A stretch of 64,000 bases of DNA from Flammeovirgaceae bacterium (GCA_021298355.1 JAJTEH010000003.1:178327-242326), one strand, 5' to 3'; counted from the stretch's first letter, positions 1 to 8,908 are shown. The notes: generated by a model not told the origin, from the sequence alone. Numbers and translations: made by a program.

Positions 1-54
1 TGGGGTAATGCTCCGCTGGAACCTAAAATAGTAACAGATAAAGACACAGTGTAG
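1..54 (+). CDS. C-terminal end of an unidentified protein (partial)
   Basis: An open frame enters from the left edge in frame 1 and ends with TAG at 52-54, giving the last 17 residues (ending KIVTDKDTV). A terminator hairpin follows directly, which supports a real gene end. The tail is too short to assign a family. It converges on the STAS gene. Confidence 0.5.
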   Translation, partial: WGNAPLEPKIVTDKDTV

Positions 55-58
55 TAAC

Positions 59-89
59 AAAAAAGCCAGACATTTGATCTGGCTTTTTT
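59..89. terminator. Bidirectional intrinsic terminator
   Basis: The stem AGCCAGA (64-70) pairs with TCTGGCT (78-84) around a 7-base loop. It is flanked by an A-run on the left and a T-run on the right, so it can stop transcription both ways. It lies between the convergent partial gene at the left edge and the minus-strand STAS gene. Confidence 0.8.
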
Positions 90-104
90 AAGTTTAGATG
101 GTTG

Positions 105-479
105 TTAATTTCCTTGTTTTAAGTCTTTTTCTATTTCATGCATAAATACGGCATCTACTGCTTCTTCTACAGTAGGCATAATGTTTAGTACCGTATCTAG
201 CTGCGATATTTTAATTAATTTGGTTGTGTGCTCGGATAAGCATGCCAGAACAAAAATTCCATTGTCTTCTTGCAAAATTCTATTTCCAACAAGAAGTGCG
301 CTAAGCCCCGAAGAGTCTGTGTACTTTACTTCGGATAAATCCAGAATTACGTTGTGTACACCCTCGGCATGTAGGGTAATAAGTTCGGATTTTAGTTGTG
401 GGGCAACGTTAGAATCAAGTTTTTCTTCGTGTAAGCGCAAGGCACTGTATTTCTCTTGCTTGTCTATTGTATATTTCAT
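105..479 (-). CDS. STAS-domain anti-sigma factor antagonist
   Basis: This 124-residue protein is a single STAS domain of the SpoIIAA/RsbV type. It has the family hallmark DSSGLS at residues 55-60, where a serine (S56 or S57) would be the phospho-acceptor that controls binding to an anti-sigma kinase. It lacks a membrane segment, so it is cytoplasmic. It is the last gene of a run reading YwqK-like, purC, STAS, with one base between it and purC, so it is probably co-transcribed. No partner kinase is seen here, so its target sigma pathway is unknown. The family call is firm and the partner-switching role is inferred. Confidence 0.85.
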   Translation of the reverse strand: MKYTIDKQEKYSALRLHEEKLDSNVAPQLKSELITLHAEGVHNVILDLSEVKYTDSSGLSALLVGNRILQEDNGIFVLACLSEHTTKLIKISQLDTVLNIMPTVEEAVDAVFMHEIEKDLKQGN

Positions 480-480
480 G

Positions 481-1443
481 TTAGGAATGTGTAGTGTTCA
501 AGTTATATTTTTTTATTGACTTGCGTATGTTATCGGCAATTCTTTCTTCGAGGTTGTTGTAGGGTATTTCGGTTAAAGTTTCGCCCCGCACTTGCTGGTA
601 TAGCTCTTTGTATCGAGTAGAAATAGATTCCACAATGGTAAGTGTCATTTCGGGTATGTGTTGCCCTTCTTTACCCTGAAAGCCGTTCTCGATAAGCCAC
701 TGGCGCACAAACTCTTTTGATAATTGTTTTTGTGGTTCGCCATTTTTTTGCCTGTTTTCGTACCCTTCAGCATAAAAATATCTTGATGAGTCGGGGGTGT
801 GCACTTCATCTATCAGGTAGATGGTATTGTTATAATGGCCAAATTCGTATTTAGTATCTACTAAGATCAAGTTTCTGGATGCAGCTATTGCTGTTCCCTT
901 TTCAAAGAGCGTTAGCGCATATTTTTCTAGTTGCAGATATTGATTTTCGGATACCAAACCTTTCCGGATAATTTCTTCACGTGAGATATCTTCATCGTGC
1001 CCCTCGTGTGCTTTGGTTGTTGGTGTTATGATGGGTTGGGGCAATCGGTCGTTTTCTTTTAATCCTTCCGGAAGGGGCACACCGCAAAGGGTTCTTTTGC
1101 CAGCCTTGTATTCGCGCCATGCATGGCCAGCCAGATAACCACGTACAACCATTTCTACCGGAAAGGTTTTACATGTGTAGCCAATGGTAACGTTTGGATC
1201 TGGGGATTCGAGTACCCAATTGGGCACTAAAGTTTTTGTGGCTTCTAAATTAAAGGCTGCGATTTGGTTTAAAACGCGTCCTTTATCGGGTATTGCTTTA
1301 GGTAGAATAACATCGAAAGCAGAAATGCGGTCGGTTGCCACCATTGCCATGATATTGCCAAAGTAATAGACATCGCGAACTTTGCCTCTGTAAAATCCTG
1401 TTTGTCCTTCGAATGTGTAGTTGGTTTCGCGTAATGCCCTCAT
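481..1443 (-). CDS. purC: Phosphoribosylaminoimidazole-succinocarboxamide synthase (SAICAR synthase)
   Basis: This enzyme makes SAICAR from CAIR, aspartate and ATP in purine biosynthesis. The 320-residue length fits the longer, yeast-like SAICAR synthases usual in Bacteroidota. Visible hallmarks are the N-terminal YRGKVRDVY nucleotide-binding strand, the DRISAFD segment (near residue 38), the [14 protein letters not shown] substrate segment and [15 protein letters not shown]. The ATG at 1441-1443 places the KVRD motif at the expected distance from the N-terminus. It lies two bases after the upstream YwqK-like gene and one base before the STAS gene, so it is in an operon with both. Confidence 0.97.
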   Translation of the reverse strand: MRALRETNYTFEGQTGFYRGKVRDVYYFGNIMAMVATDRISAFDVILPKAIPDKGRVLNQIAAFNLEATKTLVPNWVLESPDPNVTIGYTCKTFPVEMVVRGYLAGHAWREYKAGKRTLCGVPLPEGLKENDRLPQPIITPTTKAHEGHDEDISREEIIRKGLVSENQYLQLEKYALTLFEKGTAIAASRNLILVDTKYEFGHYNNTIYLIDEVHTPDSSRYFYAEGYENRQKNGEPQKQLSKEFVRQWLIENGFQGKEGQHIPEMTLTIVESISTRYKELYQQVRGETLTEIPYNNLEERIADNIRKSIKKYNLNTTHS

Positions 1444-1445
1444 GT

Positions 1446-2759
1446 TTACTCCTGGTTTTCAATCAGGATTCCGGCCTTAAAATTAAGGGTTCTGATCAAA
1501 TTTCCCTGCTCATCATACTCTTTCCATGCTTTATGTTTTCTGGCGCCTACGTATTCTCCTTGTTCTTTTATTTTTCCGTTTTTATGGTAGGCTGTAAATA
1601 TGCCATGTAATCTGTTGGCTTTAAACTCGCCTTTGCTTTGTAGTTCTCCGGTTTCGTAATACGTTTCGAATGGGCCTGTCAGCAATCCGAATTTATATTC
1701 TTCTTCTTTTTCAGTTTTCCCGTTTGCATAATAGGTCGTTTGTTTTCCGTGTAGTTTGCCTTTGTCGTAGAAAGATTTTTCTTTAATGGTTTTTCCATCG
1801 GTATGGTACACCAACCATTTGCCTTGTGGTTTATCGTTTTCGAGTTCTTTCTCCCAAAGCTTTAAGCCTTCTTTGTTATATTCTTCTACAGTAGTATTAA
1901 TACCGTTAAGGGCTACTGTTTCTTTTGTTTTTAGTTGCCCGTTTTCGTGATAAACAAAGCCGTTGCCTATGCGCTTGCCTTGGTGGTATTTGAGTTTGTG
2001 GCGGATTTGGCCATTTGCAAAATATCCTGTGTTATCGCCATGTAGTTGGCCTGATTGAAAATGTCCGATTAACAGTAAGCGGCCTTCTTCGTTGTAGTTT
2101 CTGTATTCTCCGTTTTTACTTCCTTCTTTCATTTCGTATACAAATTCTAGTTGGCCATTCGGATAAAATGTTTTGTAATAGCCGCTCACAACACCGTCTT
2201 TACAATTAAATTCAGTCTCGATTATTCCTGAAGGATAGTATGTTTTAGTTAATCCGTTTGGTTTTCCGTTTTTGTAGTTTATTTCTTTTCTGAGTTTTCT
2301 GTTGGGATAATATTCCAATACTAAACCCTCTGGTTTACCTTTTTTAAAGAGGGTTTCGCTTTTTACCGTTCCATTATCGAAATAGGTTCTTACACTGTCT
2401 ACCAGTTTATCGTTTTCATAGAAGGCATATTGAATTTGTTTTCCGTTGCGATCGAATATTTTTACAGCACCATGTCGTAGGCCATTGCTGTAGGTTAGTG
2501 TTCTGGCGGGTTGCCCGTTGTCGTAGTATTCGGTAAATGTTCCTGATTTTCTCCCTTCCACAAATTCTCCTTGATAGGCCAGCGTACCATCGGGATAATA
2601 CTTTTTGTATGTACCAACGATAAGATTTGGATCTGCCTGATCTACATAGTAATGTTCCTGAGGTTTAGATTTATCGCCATTGTAAAATTTTTTTACTTCT
2701 TGTTGAGCGAGTAAGGCAATAGGAGCGAGGCAAAAAATAAGTAGTTGTAGCAGTCTCAT
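1446..2759 (-). CDS. Secreted YwqK-family / MORN-variant repeat protein
   Basis: The 437 residues begin with a signal peptide (residues 1-18, ending LLAQQ). After a short linker come about 16 tandem units of roughly 22-24 residues with the pattern YYxNGxL...GxxxG, the MORN-variant repeat of the YwqK family. By eye they run from about residue 54 to the C-terminus with no other domain. The antitoxin label often attached to this family has no support here because no toxin gene is adjacent. The signal peptide points to a periplasmic or surface repeat scaffold. Function is unknown. It is the first gene of the purC-STAS run, just downstream of a strong terminator. Confidence 0.85.
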   Translation of the reverse strand: MRLLQLLIFCLAPIALLAQQEVKKFYNGDKSKPQEHYYVDQADPNLIVGTYKKYYPDGTLAYQGEFVEGRKSGTFTEYYDNGQPARTLTYSNGLRHGAVKIFDRNGKQIQYAFYENDKLVDSVRTYFDNGTVKSETLFKKGKPEGLVLEYYPNRKLRKEINYKNGKPNGLTKTYYPSGIIETEFNCKDGVVSGYYKTFYPNGQLEFVYEMKEGSKNGEYRNYNEEGRLLLIGHFQSGQLHGDNTGYFANGQIRHKLKYHQGKRIGNGFVYHENGQLKTKETVALNGINTTVEEYNKEGLKLWEKELENDKPQGKWLVYHTDGKTIKEKSFYDKGKLHGKQTTYYANGKTEKEEEYKFGLLTGPFETYYETGELQSKGEFKANRLHGIFTAYHKNGKIKEQGEYVGARKHKAWKEYDEQGNLIRTLNFKAGILIENQE

Positions 2760-2775
2760 AGGTTTAAAACTAAAA

Positions 2776-2801
2776 TAGCCTTGCGTTATAACGCAAGGCT
2801 A
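2776..2801. terminator. Perfect 26-bp palindromic terminator
   Basis: The left half TAGCCTTGCGTTA pairs perfectly with the right half TAACGCAAGGCTA. Read on the minus strand it follows the thiolase stop codon by about 20 bases and is followed by TTTTAGTTTT, so it probably ends the thiolase transcript before the YwqK-like gene. Confidence 0.75.
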
Positions 2802-2822
2802 CTATGCATATTTTTAAAAGGC

Positions 2823-4001
2823 TTAAAGATTCTCTAGTACAATTGCAGAGGCGCCTCCGCCACCGTTGCAAATACCGGCTACGCCTATTCTGCTTTGCTT
2901 TTGTTTTAATACATGAAGTAAGGTTGTTGTTATGCGCGCACCAGAAGCACCTAATGGATGCCCTATAGCTACTGCACCCCCGTTTACGTTTACTTTTGCA
3001 GGGTCTATGCCTAACTTAATATTATTAGCGATGGCTACCGCAGAAAACGCCTCGTTGATTTCGTAATAATCTACTTCTTTAGCTGTAATGCCAGCGTGTT
3101 GCAAGGCTTTTGGTATAGCTAAAGATGGGGCAGTTGTAAACCACATAGGATCGTGAGCGGCATCGGCAAAGCCTCTAATTCTGGCAAGAGGTTTTATACC
3201 TAATTCGTCTGCTTTTTCTTTGCTCATTAACACAACAGCCGAGGCACCATCATTTAATGTAGATGCGTTTGCCGCGGTAACTGTTCCATCTTTTGTAAAG
3301 GCAGGTTTTAGGCCAGGTATTTTATCGAAGTTTACATTTTTGTATTCTTCGTCTTCAGTAAATAATGTTTTATTGCCTTTGCGATCGGTTATTTCTATGC
3401 CAATTACCTCGTCTTTAAATTTCCCGGATGCCCATGCACTTGCAGCTCTTTTGTAAGAGTCGATTGCGTATTGATCTTGATCGGCCCTGCTTATGTTCAT
3501 TTCTTTTGCAGTGTTATCGGCACATACGCCCATGGCGCAATGGTTGTAAACATCTGTAAGGCCATCGTATTGCAAGCCGTCTATTAATTCACTGTTGCCG
3601 TATTTATAACCGGTTCGTGCCTTTAGCAAGTAGAACGGGATATTGCTCATGCTTTCTGTACCTCCTGCCAATACAATATCGTTTTGGCCTGTTAAAATAG
3701 TTTGTGCGCCAAGCATGATGGCTTTCATACCAGATGCGCAAACCTTGTTTACTATGGTACAGGGAGTATTAAAACCAAAACCTGCCGCTGCAACAATTTG
3801 TGTTGCAGGTGCTTGTCCTAAGCCGGCACTCAAAACGTTTCCTACAAAAACTTCATTTATTTGTTTGGGGTCGATCCCTGCTTTTTCTACTGCTGCTTTG
3901 TAGGCAAGTGCGCCTAATTGTACGGCAGAAAAAGAGGATAAGGTTCCTAGAAAACTTCCTATTGGAGTTCGCACGGCAGATACAATGTATACTTCTTTCA
4001 T
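2823..4001 (-). CDS. Acetyl-CoA C-acyltransferase (thiolase)
   Basis: A degradative or biosynthetic thiolase that interconverts acetyl-CoA and longer acyl-CoA (or acetoacetyl-CoA). All catalytic residues are visible at canonical positions: Cys88 (NKVCASGMKA), His348 (GHPLGASGAR) and Cys378 (GICNGGGGAS). The length of 392 residues is typical for the family. It stands alone between two terminators and has its own TAnnTTTG promoter element 30 bases upstream. Without a hydroxyacyl-CoA dehydrogenase or enoyl hydratase nearby, substrate chain length cannot be decided. An acetyl-CoA acetyltransferase is likely from the size and motif spacing. Confidence 0.95.
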   Translation of the reverse strand: MKEVYIVSAVRTPIGSFLGTLSSFSAVQLGALAYKAAVEKAGIDPKQINEVFVGNVLSAGLGQAPATQIVAAAGFGFNTPCTIVNKVCASGMKAIMLGAQTILTGQNDIVLAGGTESMSNIPFYLLKARTGYKYGNSELIDGLQYDGLTDVYNHCAMGVCADNTAKEMNISRADQDQYAIDSYKRAASAWASGKFKDEVIGIEITDRKGNKTLFTEDEEYKNVNFDKIPGLKPAFTKDGTVTAANASTLNDGASAVVLMSKEKADELGIKPLARIRGFADAAHDPMWFTTAPSLAIPKALQHAGITAKEVDYYEINEAFSAVAIANNIKLGIDPAKVNVNGGAVAIGHPLGASGARITTTLLHVLKQKQSRIGVAGICNGGGGASAIVLENL

Positions 4002-4031
4002 AATGTTGATTTCCGAAAACGTTTACGGGTT

Positions 4032-4039
4032 CAAAAATA
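4032..4039 (-). promoter_or_regulatory. Bacteroidota -7 element for the thiolase gene
   Basis: The minus strand reads TATTTTTG, an exact TAnnTTTG match, 30 bases upstream of the thiolase ATG. It coincides with the T-rich tail of the preceding terminator. Confidence 0.6.
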
Positions 4040-4044
4040 AGAAA

Positions 4045-4065
4045 AGAGAAGTGTTAAACTTCTCT
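4045..4065 (-). terminator. Terminator of the VWA-TPR operon
   Basis: AGAGAAGT (4045-4052) pairs with ACTTCTCT (4058-4065) around a 5-base loop. On the minus strand a T-rich tract follows. It lies 17 bases beyond the TPR gene stop. Confidence 0.75.
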
Positions 4066-4081
4066 TGTCATAAACTTTATG

Positions 4082-4897
4082 CTACCAATCGGGCTTGCCT
4101 TTTTCCTTTGGTTTGGTGGCTTTGCGTTTGTTTTGTTGCAGGTATTGTATTTCCTGATTTTTCATGGCCTCCAAAAGCATTTTTGCTTTCTCTTCCGTAA
4201 TCTTTATTTGCTGAAGTTTTTCGGATAGCTCAGGAGGAGTATCTTTTTTCTCTTTAGCGTCTTTTTGCTCTTGCTCTTTTTGCTGTCCTTGTTTTTTCTT
4301 TTCTTCTTCTTGTTTTTTCTTTTCTTCGTCTGATTGTTCGGATTTTTCGTCAGACTTTTTCTTATCCTCTTTATTATCTTCTTTTTTGTTTTGTTGTTGT
4401 TTGTCTTTGTTTTGGTTTTGTTGATTTTCTTTGTTTTGCTGATCTTGTTTTTGTTGTTCTTGTTTTTTCTTCTCTTCTAATTTCTTTTTTACCATTTCGT
4501 AATTATAACGGGCATCGCGGTTTGTGGGATCTGCTTTTATGGCTAGTTTAAAATAAGATAGGGCTTCTTCTAATTTACCTTGTTGATTTTTAATTACACC
4601 TAGTTGTTGGTTAGCAATACTTTTTAGTGCGTTAGTTTGGCTAGCTGTTAGGCTTTGGTAGGTTGCCATGGCATTGGTTGTATCTTTACTATGGTAATAA
4701 GCGTGGGCAAGGTTTAGTTTTACTTCGTCTTCGTTTATTTGTAAAGAATCAATTAATTGTTTGTATTGGCGTATGGCAACCGGATAGTCTCCTGATAAGT
4801 AAGATTTCTTTGCTTCTGTTTTTAGCGTATTTACTTTACCGATTTTAGTAGGATCGGTATGGAACATAAGTAAAATGGTTATGAGCAATAGTTTCAT
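4082..4897 (-). CDS. TPR protein, BatC/BatE-like
   Basis: A secreted or membrane-anchored tetratricopeptide protein of 271 residues. It has a hydrophobic N-terminus (MKLLLITILLMFH), TPR-like helices at about residues 25-145 (including the SYFKLAIKADPTNRDARYNYE unit), then a highly charged Lys/Glu/Gln tract at about 150-230. The start overlaps the end of the VWA gene by 4 bases (ATGA type), so the two are translationally coupled. In Bacteroidota bat (aerotolerance) loci a TPR protein follows the VWA proteins, hence BatC-like. No batA, batD or moxR gene is present here. Biochemical function is not established from sequence. Confidence 0.8.
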   Translation of the reverse strand: MKLLLITILLMFHTDPTKIGKVNTLKTEAKKSYLSGDYPVAIRQYKQLIDSLQINEDEVKLNLAHAYYHSKDTTNAMATYQSLTASQTNALKSIANQQLGVIKNQQGKLEEALSYFKLAIKADPTNRDARYNYEMVKKKLEEKKKQEQQKQDQQNKENQQNQNKDKQQQNKKEDNKEDKKKSDEKSEQSDEEKKKQEEEKKKQGQQKEQEQKDAKEKKDTPPELSEKLQQIKITEEKAKMLLEAMKNQEIQYLQQNKRKATKPKEKGKPDW

Positions 4898-5862
4898 ATC
4901 CGTACGGTTCTTACGTTTATTAACACATCTGCTACGAATAAGGCTACGGCAACAAGTAAAAAATAAAAGTATTTATTTGCCGAAACATCTATAGTGCGTG
5001 CATCGCGAAACTGTCCTTCTATTTTGCTAATGGCTTGTATAAGCCGTGCCACATCGTTTCGTTCTTCATTTATTTCGTGGTATTGCCCTCCGGTTTTTTG
5101 TGCCATATCTTTAAGCGAAGTACTGTTCAGTTTAGTAACGATGGCCTGTCCATTTTTATCTAATTTAATTCCATTTGTGCTGGCAATGTTTCCGCCTTTT
5201 TCTGTTCCTATACCCAGGGTGAATAGTTTTATGTTGTTTTGTTCTACTTCGCTTAATGCATCATCGGTTTCTTCTCCAAAATCTTCGCCATCGCTTATAA
5301 GGATGATAACTTTTGATTTTGGTTGCGTGAAAGAGTTTTCTGCATCCGTTAACTTTTTTAAAGCCATTTGTAGGGGTGGGCCAAAATCTGTTCCACCGCT
5401 GGGCACCAGCCCGGTATTCATGGTTTCGATAAAAAGGTTTAATGCATTTTGATCGAATGTTAAAGGGCATTGCATAAATGCCTCTGAAGAAAATATAATG
5501 ATGCCTACCCGGTCGGAGTTAAATGCATTAACAATTCTTTTTAATTCAAATTTAATTTTCTCTAATCGACTTGGTTGAATATCGAATGCATCCATTGATT
5601 TAGAAAGATCGACACATATCATGATATCTTTTCCTACGGACTTAACCTCTTTTTTTGCTGTTCCAAACGAAGGCCCAAGAATTGAGATTATTATTAAAGC
5701 AAAAGCGATAGTGCGGAAAAAAAATTTGATGAAGACAGTTCCGAAAGGAGTTTGAAGTTGTTTAGAAACCTTATACAGTTTAAAAATATAAACTGCGTAT
5801 AGTACGGCAAATAAACCAATTAAGATATATTCAGTAATACTGCTGTTTCGGTACCAAATCAC
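4894..5862 (-). CDS. von Willebrand factor A domain membrane protein (BatA/BatB-like)
   Basis: The 322-residue protein has two N-terminal membrane segments (about residues 10-27 and 45-65) and a VWA domain at about 80-285. The MIDAS metal site is visible as DLSKSMDA, with a later GGTDFGPP threonine loop and an ISDGEDFGEE segment. A final membrane helix lies near the C-terminus (YFYFLLVAVALFVADVLI). This is the layout of BatA/BatB proteins of the Bacteroidota aerotolerance operon. Translation runs into the TPR gene by a 4-base overlap, and the barrel gene lies 20 bases upstream. Which Bat paralogue this is cannot be told from sequence alone. Confidence 0.88.
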   Translation of the reverse strand: MIWYRNSSITEYILIGLFAVLYAVYIFKLYKVSKQLQTPFGTVFIKFFFRTIAFALIIISILGPSFGTAKKEVKSVGKDIMICVDLSKSMDAFDIQPSRLEKIKFELKRIVNAFNSDRVGIIIFSSEAFMQCPLTFDQNALNLFIETMNTGLVPSGGTDFGPPLQMALKKLTDAENSFTQPKSKVIILISDGEDFGEETDDALSEVEQNNIKLFTLGIGTEKGGNIASTNGIKLDKNGQAIVTKLNSTSLKDMAQKTGGQYHEINEERNDVARLIQAISKIEGQFRDARTIDVSANKYFYFLLVAVALFVADVLINVRTVRI

Positions 5863-5882
5863 GGGAGAGAGGTTTTAAAGAA

Positions 5883-6791
5883 TCAACGTCTTCTGGGTCG
5901 ATAGCCTTTGTTTCCAAATAAACCACGTTTAGGTCTGTTGTAGTAGGCTTTTCTTTTGGATTTATATAGTTTTTTAGAATTGGCAAATTCCCACGGCACA
6001 TAAAACTGACCTTTAACAGTAATGATAAAATAGGCATCCTCGTTTTCAGGATTTCCTCTTACTCCTTTGGTAAAATCCAGAGGCGAAGAAGGATTATACT
6101 CTTTTCTTCTATCTGAGAGCGCTATTGCTAAGGGGCTGCTGAGTGTGGATGGGTCGGGGTAACGTCTTGAACTTACATCGTCTAAGTAATCGGTGAAAGT
6201 TTCGCGGTAGCAACCTTCCACAGCAATGTTAAACCACGGGTTTACTTTATACTTTACACCAAAACCCATTGGGATTACAAATTGAACTCTATTGTATTTT
6301 ACTCCTTCGGTTTGCAAAGGTTGAAGTGCCACTGTTTCGCCATTATAGCGTGCTTTTGGATTTGTGTAAAGTAAACCTATACCACCGAAGGCATAAAAGT
6401 TAAGTCCCGGGCGTTGATAAAACTTTTTACCATTTGGAATCAACTGAATAGCTCCTGTGATATTCCACTCCAGATTGTTTGAAAAAAAAGAAAGATTTCG
6501 GGTTACTCTGTCGGAGTTGGCTAGGGCATCGTCTCCGGCAAGCTGAAACCAGGTAAGGTCTGTTCTGGCGCTGATTCTTCTTCCTAAAAAATACTCAGCT
6601 CCAATATTTATGTTCAACCTGGCTTTTCCAAAATCGTTTGGGTTAACGAGGTCTCCATAGAATTTTGTAACACCAGTACCTGCAGAAATAACCAAATCCC
6701 GGTCTCTTCTTAGAGCATAAAAACTTTGTCCAAAACTAAATATTGGAAGAAGGGTTAGAAGGGATAGGATTATGAGAGTTGGTTTCCGCAT
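5883..6791 (-). CDS. Outer-membrane beta-barrel protein, DUF6089/PorT-like
   Basis: A 302-residue protein with a signal peptide (about residues 1-21, ending FSFGQ) and alternating beta-strands typical of a small outer-membrane barrel, for example the strands starting LVISAGTGVTKFYGDL and GEYFLGRR-like pairs. The C-terminal 35 residues are very basic (ending YRPRRR), odd for a barrel and probably exposed. It is the likely first gene of a run with the VWA and TPR genes, 20 bases before the VWA start. A link to the envelope stress or aerotolerance role of Bat proteins is inferred from position only. Confidence 0.7.
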   Translation of the reverse strand: MRKPTLIILSLLTLLPIFSFGQSFYALRRDRDLVISAGTGVTKFYGDLVNPNDFGKARLNINIGAEYFLGRRISARTDLTWFQLAGDDALANSDRVTRNLSFFSNNLEWNITGAIQLIPNGKKFYQRPGLNFYAFGGIGLLYTNPKARYNGETVALQPLQTEGVKYNRVQFVIPMGFGVKYKVNPWFNIAVEGCYRETFTDYLDDVSSRRYPDPSTLSSPLAIALSDRRKEYNPSSPLDFTKGVRGNPENEDAYFIITVKGQFYVPWEFANSKKLYKSKRKAYYNRPKRGLFGNKGYRPRRR

Positions 6792-6834
6792 TTATTTCAG
6801 TAGATCAATTTTAAATGTAGTGATTTACAGGCGA

Positions 6835-8046
6835 TTATTTTAATACTTCTTTCACTTTTTGGGCTGCATCCTTCAGCAAGATCGCAGAAAACACTTTTAA
6901 GCCGGATTCTTCGATAATTTTAGCACCCTCTTCGGCATTGGTACCTTGTAACCGCACGATAATGGGTACGCGGATATCTCCAATTTTTTTATACGCTTCC
7001 ACCACACCGTTTGCTACTCTGTCGCATCTTACAATTCCTCCAAATATATTGATTAGGATAGCTTTCACGTTCGGATCCTTGAGAATAATACGAAAACCAG
7101 CTTCTACTGTTTCGGCATTGGCTCCACCTCCTACATCCAAAAAGTTAGCGGGCTCTCCACCCGAAAGTTTAATGATATCCATAGTAGCCATTGCTAATCC
7201 GGCACCATTTACCATACAACCAACGTTGCCATCTAATTTAACGTAGTTAAGGCCAGACTTACCCGCTTCTACTTCGAGCGGATCTTCTTCTGTAATGTCG
7301 CGTAACTCGGCTAAATCTTTATGGCGATATAAGGCGTTGTCGTCTAGGTTTACTTTAGCATCAACAGCTAATATTTTATTATCCGATGTTTTTAACAAAG
7401 GATTTATTTCAAACATGGAGGCATCTAGCCCCATGTATGCGTTATACAGAGAATGAATAAATTTAACTCCTTCTTTAAAGGCGTTTCCTTCCCAACCTAA
7501 GGCAAAAGCTACTTTTCGTGCTTGAAAAGGTTGTAAACCAACCAGCGGGTCTATCCATTCTTTTACAATCTTCTCCGGATGGTGTTCGGCTACCTCTTCT
7601 ATGTTCATACCGCCTTCGGTTGAGGCCATAATTACCGGGCAACCTTTGGCGCGATCTAGCAAAATACTCATGTAGTATTCTTTTGGCTCACTTTCGCCAG
7701 GATAATACACATCTTCCGCAATCAATACTTTATTTACTTTCTTTCCTTCGGCACCCGTTTGGATGGTTACAAGTGTACCGCCTAATATACCTTTAACTTT
7801 TTCCGGAACTTCCTGAATACCTTTGGCTAAAACCACACCTTTAGAACCTGTTTCTTTTACAGTTCCTTTTCCTCGACCTCCTGCATGTATTTGAGATTTT
7901 ACTACAAACCATTTTGTGCCGGTTTCGGCCTGTAACTCTTTAGCCGCAGTTATAGCGCTGTCGAGCGTATCGGCCACAATTCCGCGTTGAACTGTAACAC
8001 CATATTTCTTTAGAATTTCTTTGCCTTGGTACTCGTGGATGTTCAT
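6835..8046 (-). CDS. sucC: Succinyl-CoA synthetase (ADP-forming) beta subunit
   Basis: The nucleotide-binding subunit of succinyl-CoA synthetase in the citric acid cycle. It has an N-terminal ATP-grasp domain (MNIHEYQGKEILKKYGV, then KSQIHAGGRGKG) and the C-terminal CoA-ligase domain with DVGGGA and INIFGGIVRC. The 403 residues match the family. The alpha subunit (sucD) is not in this window, so the two subunits are encoded apart. It is divergent from the LolD-like ATPase with only 54 bases between, which must hold both promoters. Confidence 0.97.
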   Translation of the reverse strand: MNIHEYQGKEILKKYGVTVQRGIVADTLDSAITAAKELQAETGTKWFVVKSQIHAGGRGKGTVKETGSKGVVLAKGIQEVPEKVKGILGGTLVTIQTGAEGKKVNKVLIAEDVYYPGESEPKEYYMSILLDRAKGCPVIMASTEGGMNIEEVAEHHPEKIVKEWIDPLVGLQPFQARKVAFALGWEGNAFKEGVKFIHSLYNAYMGLDASMFEINPLLKTSDNKILAVDAKVNLDDNALYRHKDLAELRDITEEDPLEVEAGKSGLNYVKLDGNVGCMVNGAGLAMATMDIIKLSGGEPANFLDVGGGANAETVEAGFRIILKDPNVKAILINIFGGIVRCDRVANGVVEAYKKIGDIRVPIIVRLQGTNAEEGAKIIEESGLKVFSAILLKDAAQKVKEVLK

Positions 8047-8100
8047 GGATTTTTAATTTGAAGCGAAACTAGTTTATTTCAAATTCTAATTCAAATACAG

Positions 8101-8751
8101 ATGATAAAAGTAGCAGGTATTCGTAAAACGTACGGTAACATACATGTTTTAAAAGGAGTTGATTTGTACGTGCAACCTGCTGAGGTTGTGGCTATTGTGG
8201 GTGCATCAGGCGCAGGAAAAAGTACATTGCTGCATATTATGGGTTTATTGGATAAACCCGATGCCGGTACACTGGCTATTGCTGGAGTGGAAGTAAACTG
8301 GACTAACCAGTTGGCTTTGGCCGAAATCAGAAATAAAAAAATCGGATTTGTTTTTCAGTTTCATAATCTGCTACCCGAGTTTACCGCTCTTGAAAACGTA
8401 ATAATGCCCGGTTTAATTGCTGGCCGCAACGTTGGAGAATTAAAGAATGAAGGCAAGATGCTTTTAGAGAAACTTGGCCTAAGTGGAAGAGAAAACCATA
8501 AACCTTCGGAGCTTTCAGGTGGTGAACAACAGAGAACCGCAGTTGCCAGAGCTTTAATCAACAAGCCATTGTTGTTATTAGCCGATGAACCTAGTGGAAA
8601 TCTTGATTCCAAGAATGCGAAAGAGTTACACGATTTGTTTTTTCAACTCAGGAAAGAATTTAACCAAACCCTTGTGATAGTAACGCACAATTCTGAATTA
8701 GCAGCTATGGCCGACAGAAAAGTGCAGATGGCAGATGGCCTTATTTCGTGA
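8101..8751 (+). CDS. ABC transporter ATP-binding protein, LolD/MacB type
   Basis: A 216-residue ATPase of the group that powers FtsX-fold permeases (lipoprotein release LolCDE, MacB). Walker A is GASGAGKST (about residue 35), the signature is LSGGEQQR (about 138), Walker B is LLLLADEP, followed by the SGNLDS segment characteristic of this subfamily, and an H-loop TH near the end. No permease gene is adjacent, so it must work with a partner encoded elsewhere. LolD is the most likely role because Bacteroidota lolD genes are often unlinked, but this is inference. Its stop codon is one base from the stop of the convergent small lipoprotein gene. Confidence 0.85.
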   Translation: MIKVAGIRKTYGNIHVLKGVDLYVQPAEVVAIVGASGAGKSTLLHIMGLLDKPDAGTLAIAGVEVNWTNQLALAEIRNKKIGFVFQFHNLLPEFTALENVIMPGLIAGRNVGELKNEGKMLLEKLGLSGRENHKPSELSGGEQQRTAVARALINKPLLLLADEPSGNLDSKNAKELHDLFFQLRKEFNQTLVIVTHNSELAAMADRKVQMADGLIS

Positions 8752-8752
8752 T

Positions 8753-8908
8753 TTATATTCTGTGTTTCTTAGCGAATTTATCTTGTGCTTTTACACCGTG
8801 TTTTGTGTGTTGATTGGTGTGCCCATAGCTATGGCATTTGAAAGTTTCTAAACTGCAAGACGAAAGTGTAACAAGAACTAAGAGCGCTAACACAATAACT
8901 TTTTTCAT
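8753..8908 (-). CDS. Small lipoprotein, 51 residues
   Basis: A short minus-strand reading frame starts at ATG (8906-8908) and ends at TAA (8753-8755). The product begins MKKVIVLALLVLVTLSSC, a textbook type II signal peptide with lipobox LSSC, leaving a mature peptide of about 34 residues. The mature part has the pattern CHSYGH followed by a basic His/Lys-rich tail (ending KFAKKHRI). Small Bacteroidota lipoproteins with a CxxY motif are common but uncharacterised. The gene sits in a gap without other genes and ends one base from the LolD-like gene. The clean signal peptide makes a chance frame unlikely. Confidence 0.7.
   Translation of the reverse strand: MKKVIVLALLVLVTLSSCSLETFKCHSYGHTNQHTKHGVKAQDKFAKKHRI

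Noticed and set aside
973..988. Possible parS site (TTCACGTGAGA context) inside purC
   Set aside because: It has 4 mismatches to the 16-bp parS consensus, lies in a coding region, and is far from parAB.
1446..2759. YwqK-like protein as a toxin-antitoxin component
   Set aside because: The label is common for the repeat family, but there is a signal peptide and no adjacent toxin gene.
4994..5452. 152-codon open frame on the plus strand
   Set aside because: It is antisense to the VWA-domain gene, with Ser/Pro/Cys-rich translation typical of a shadow frame.
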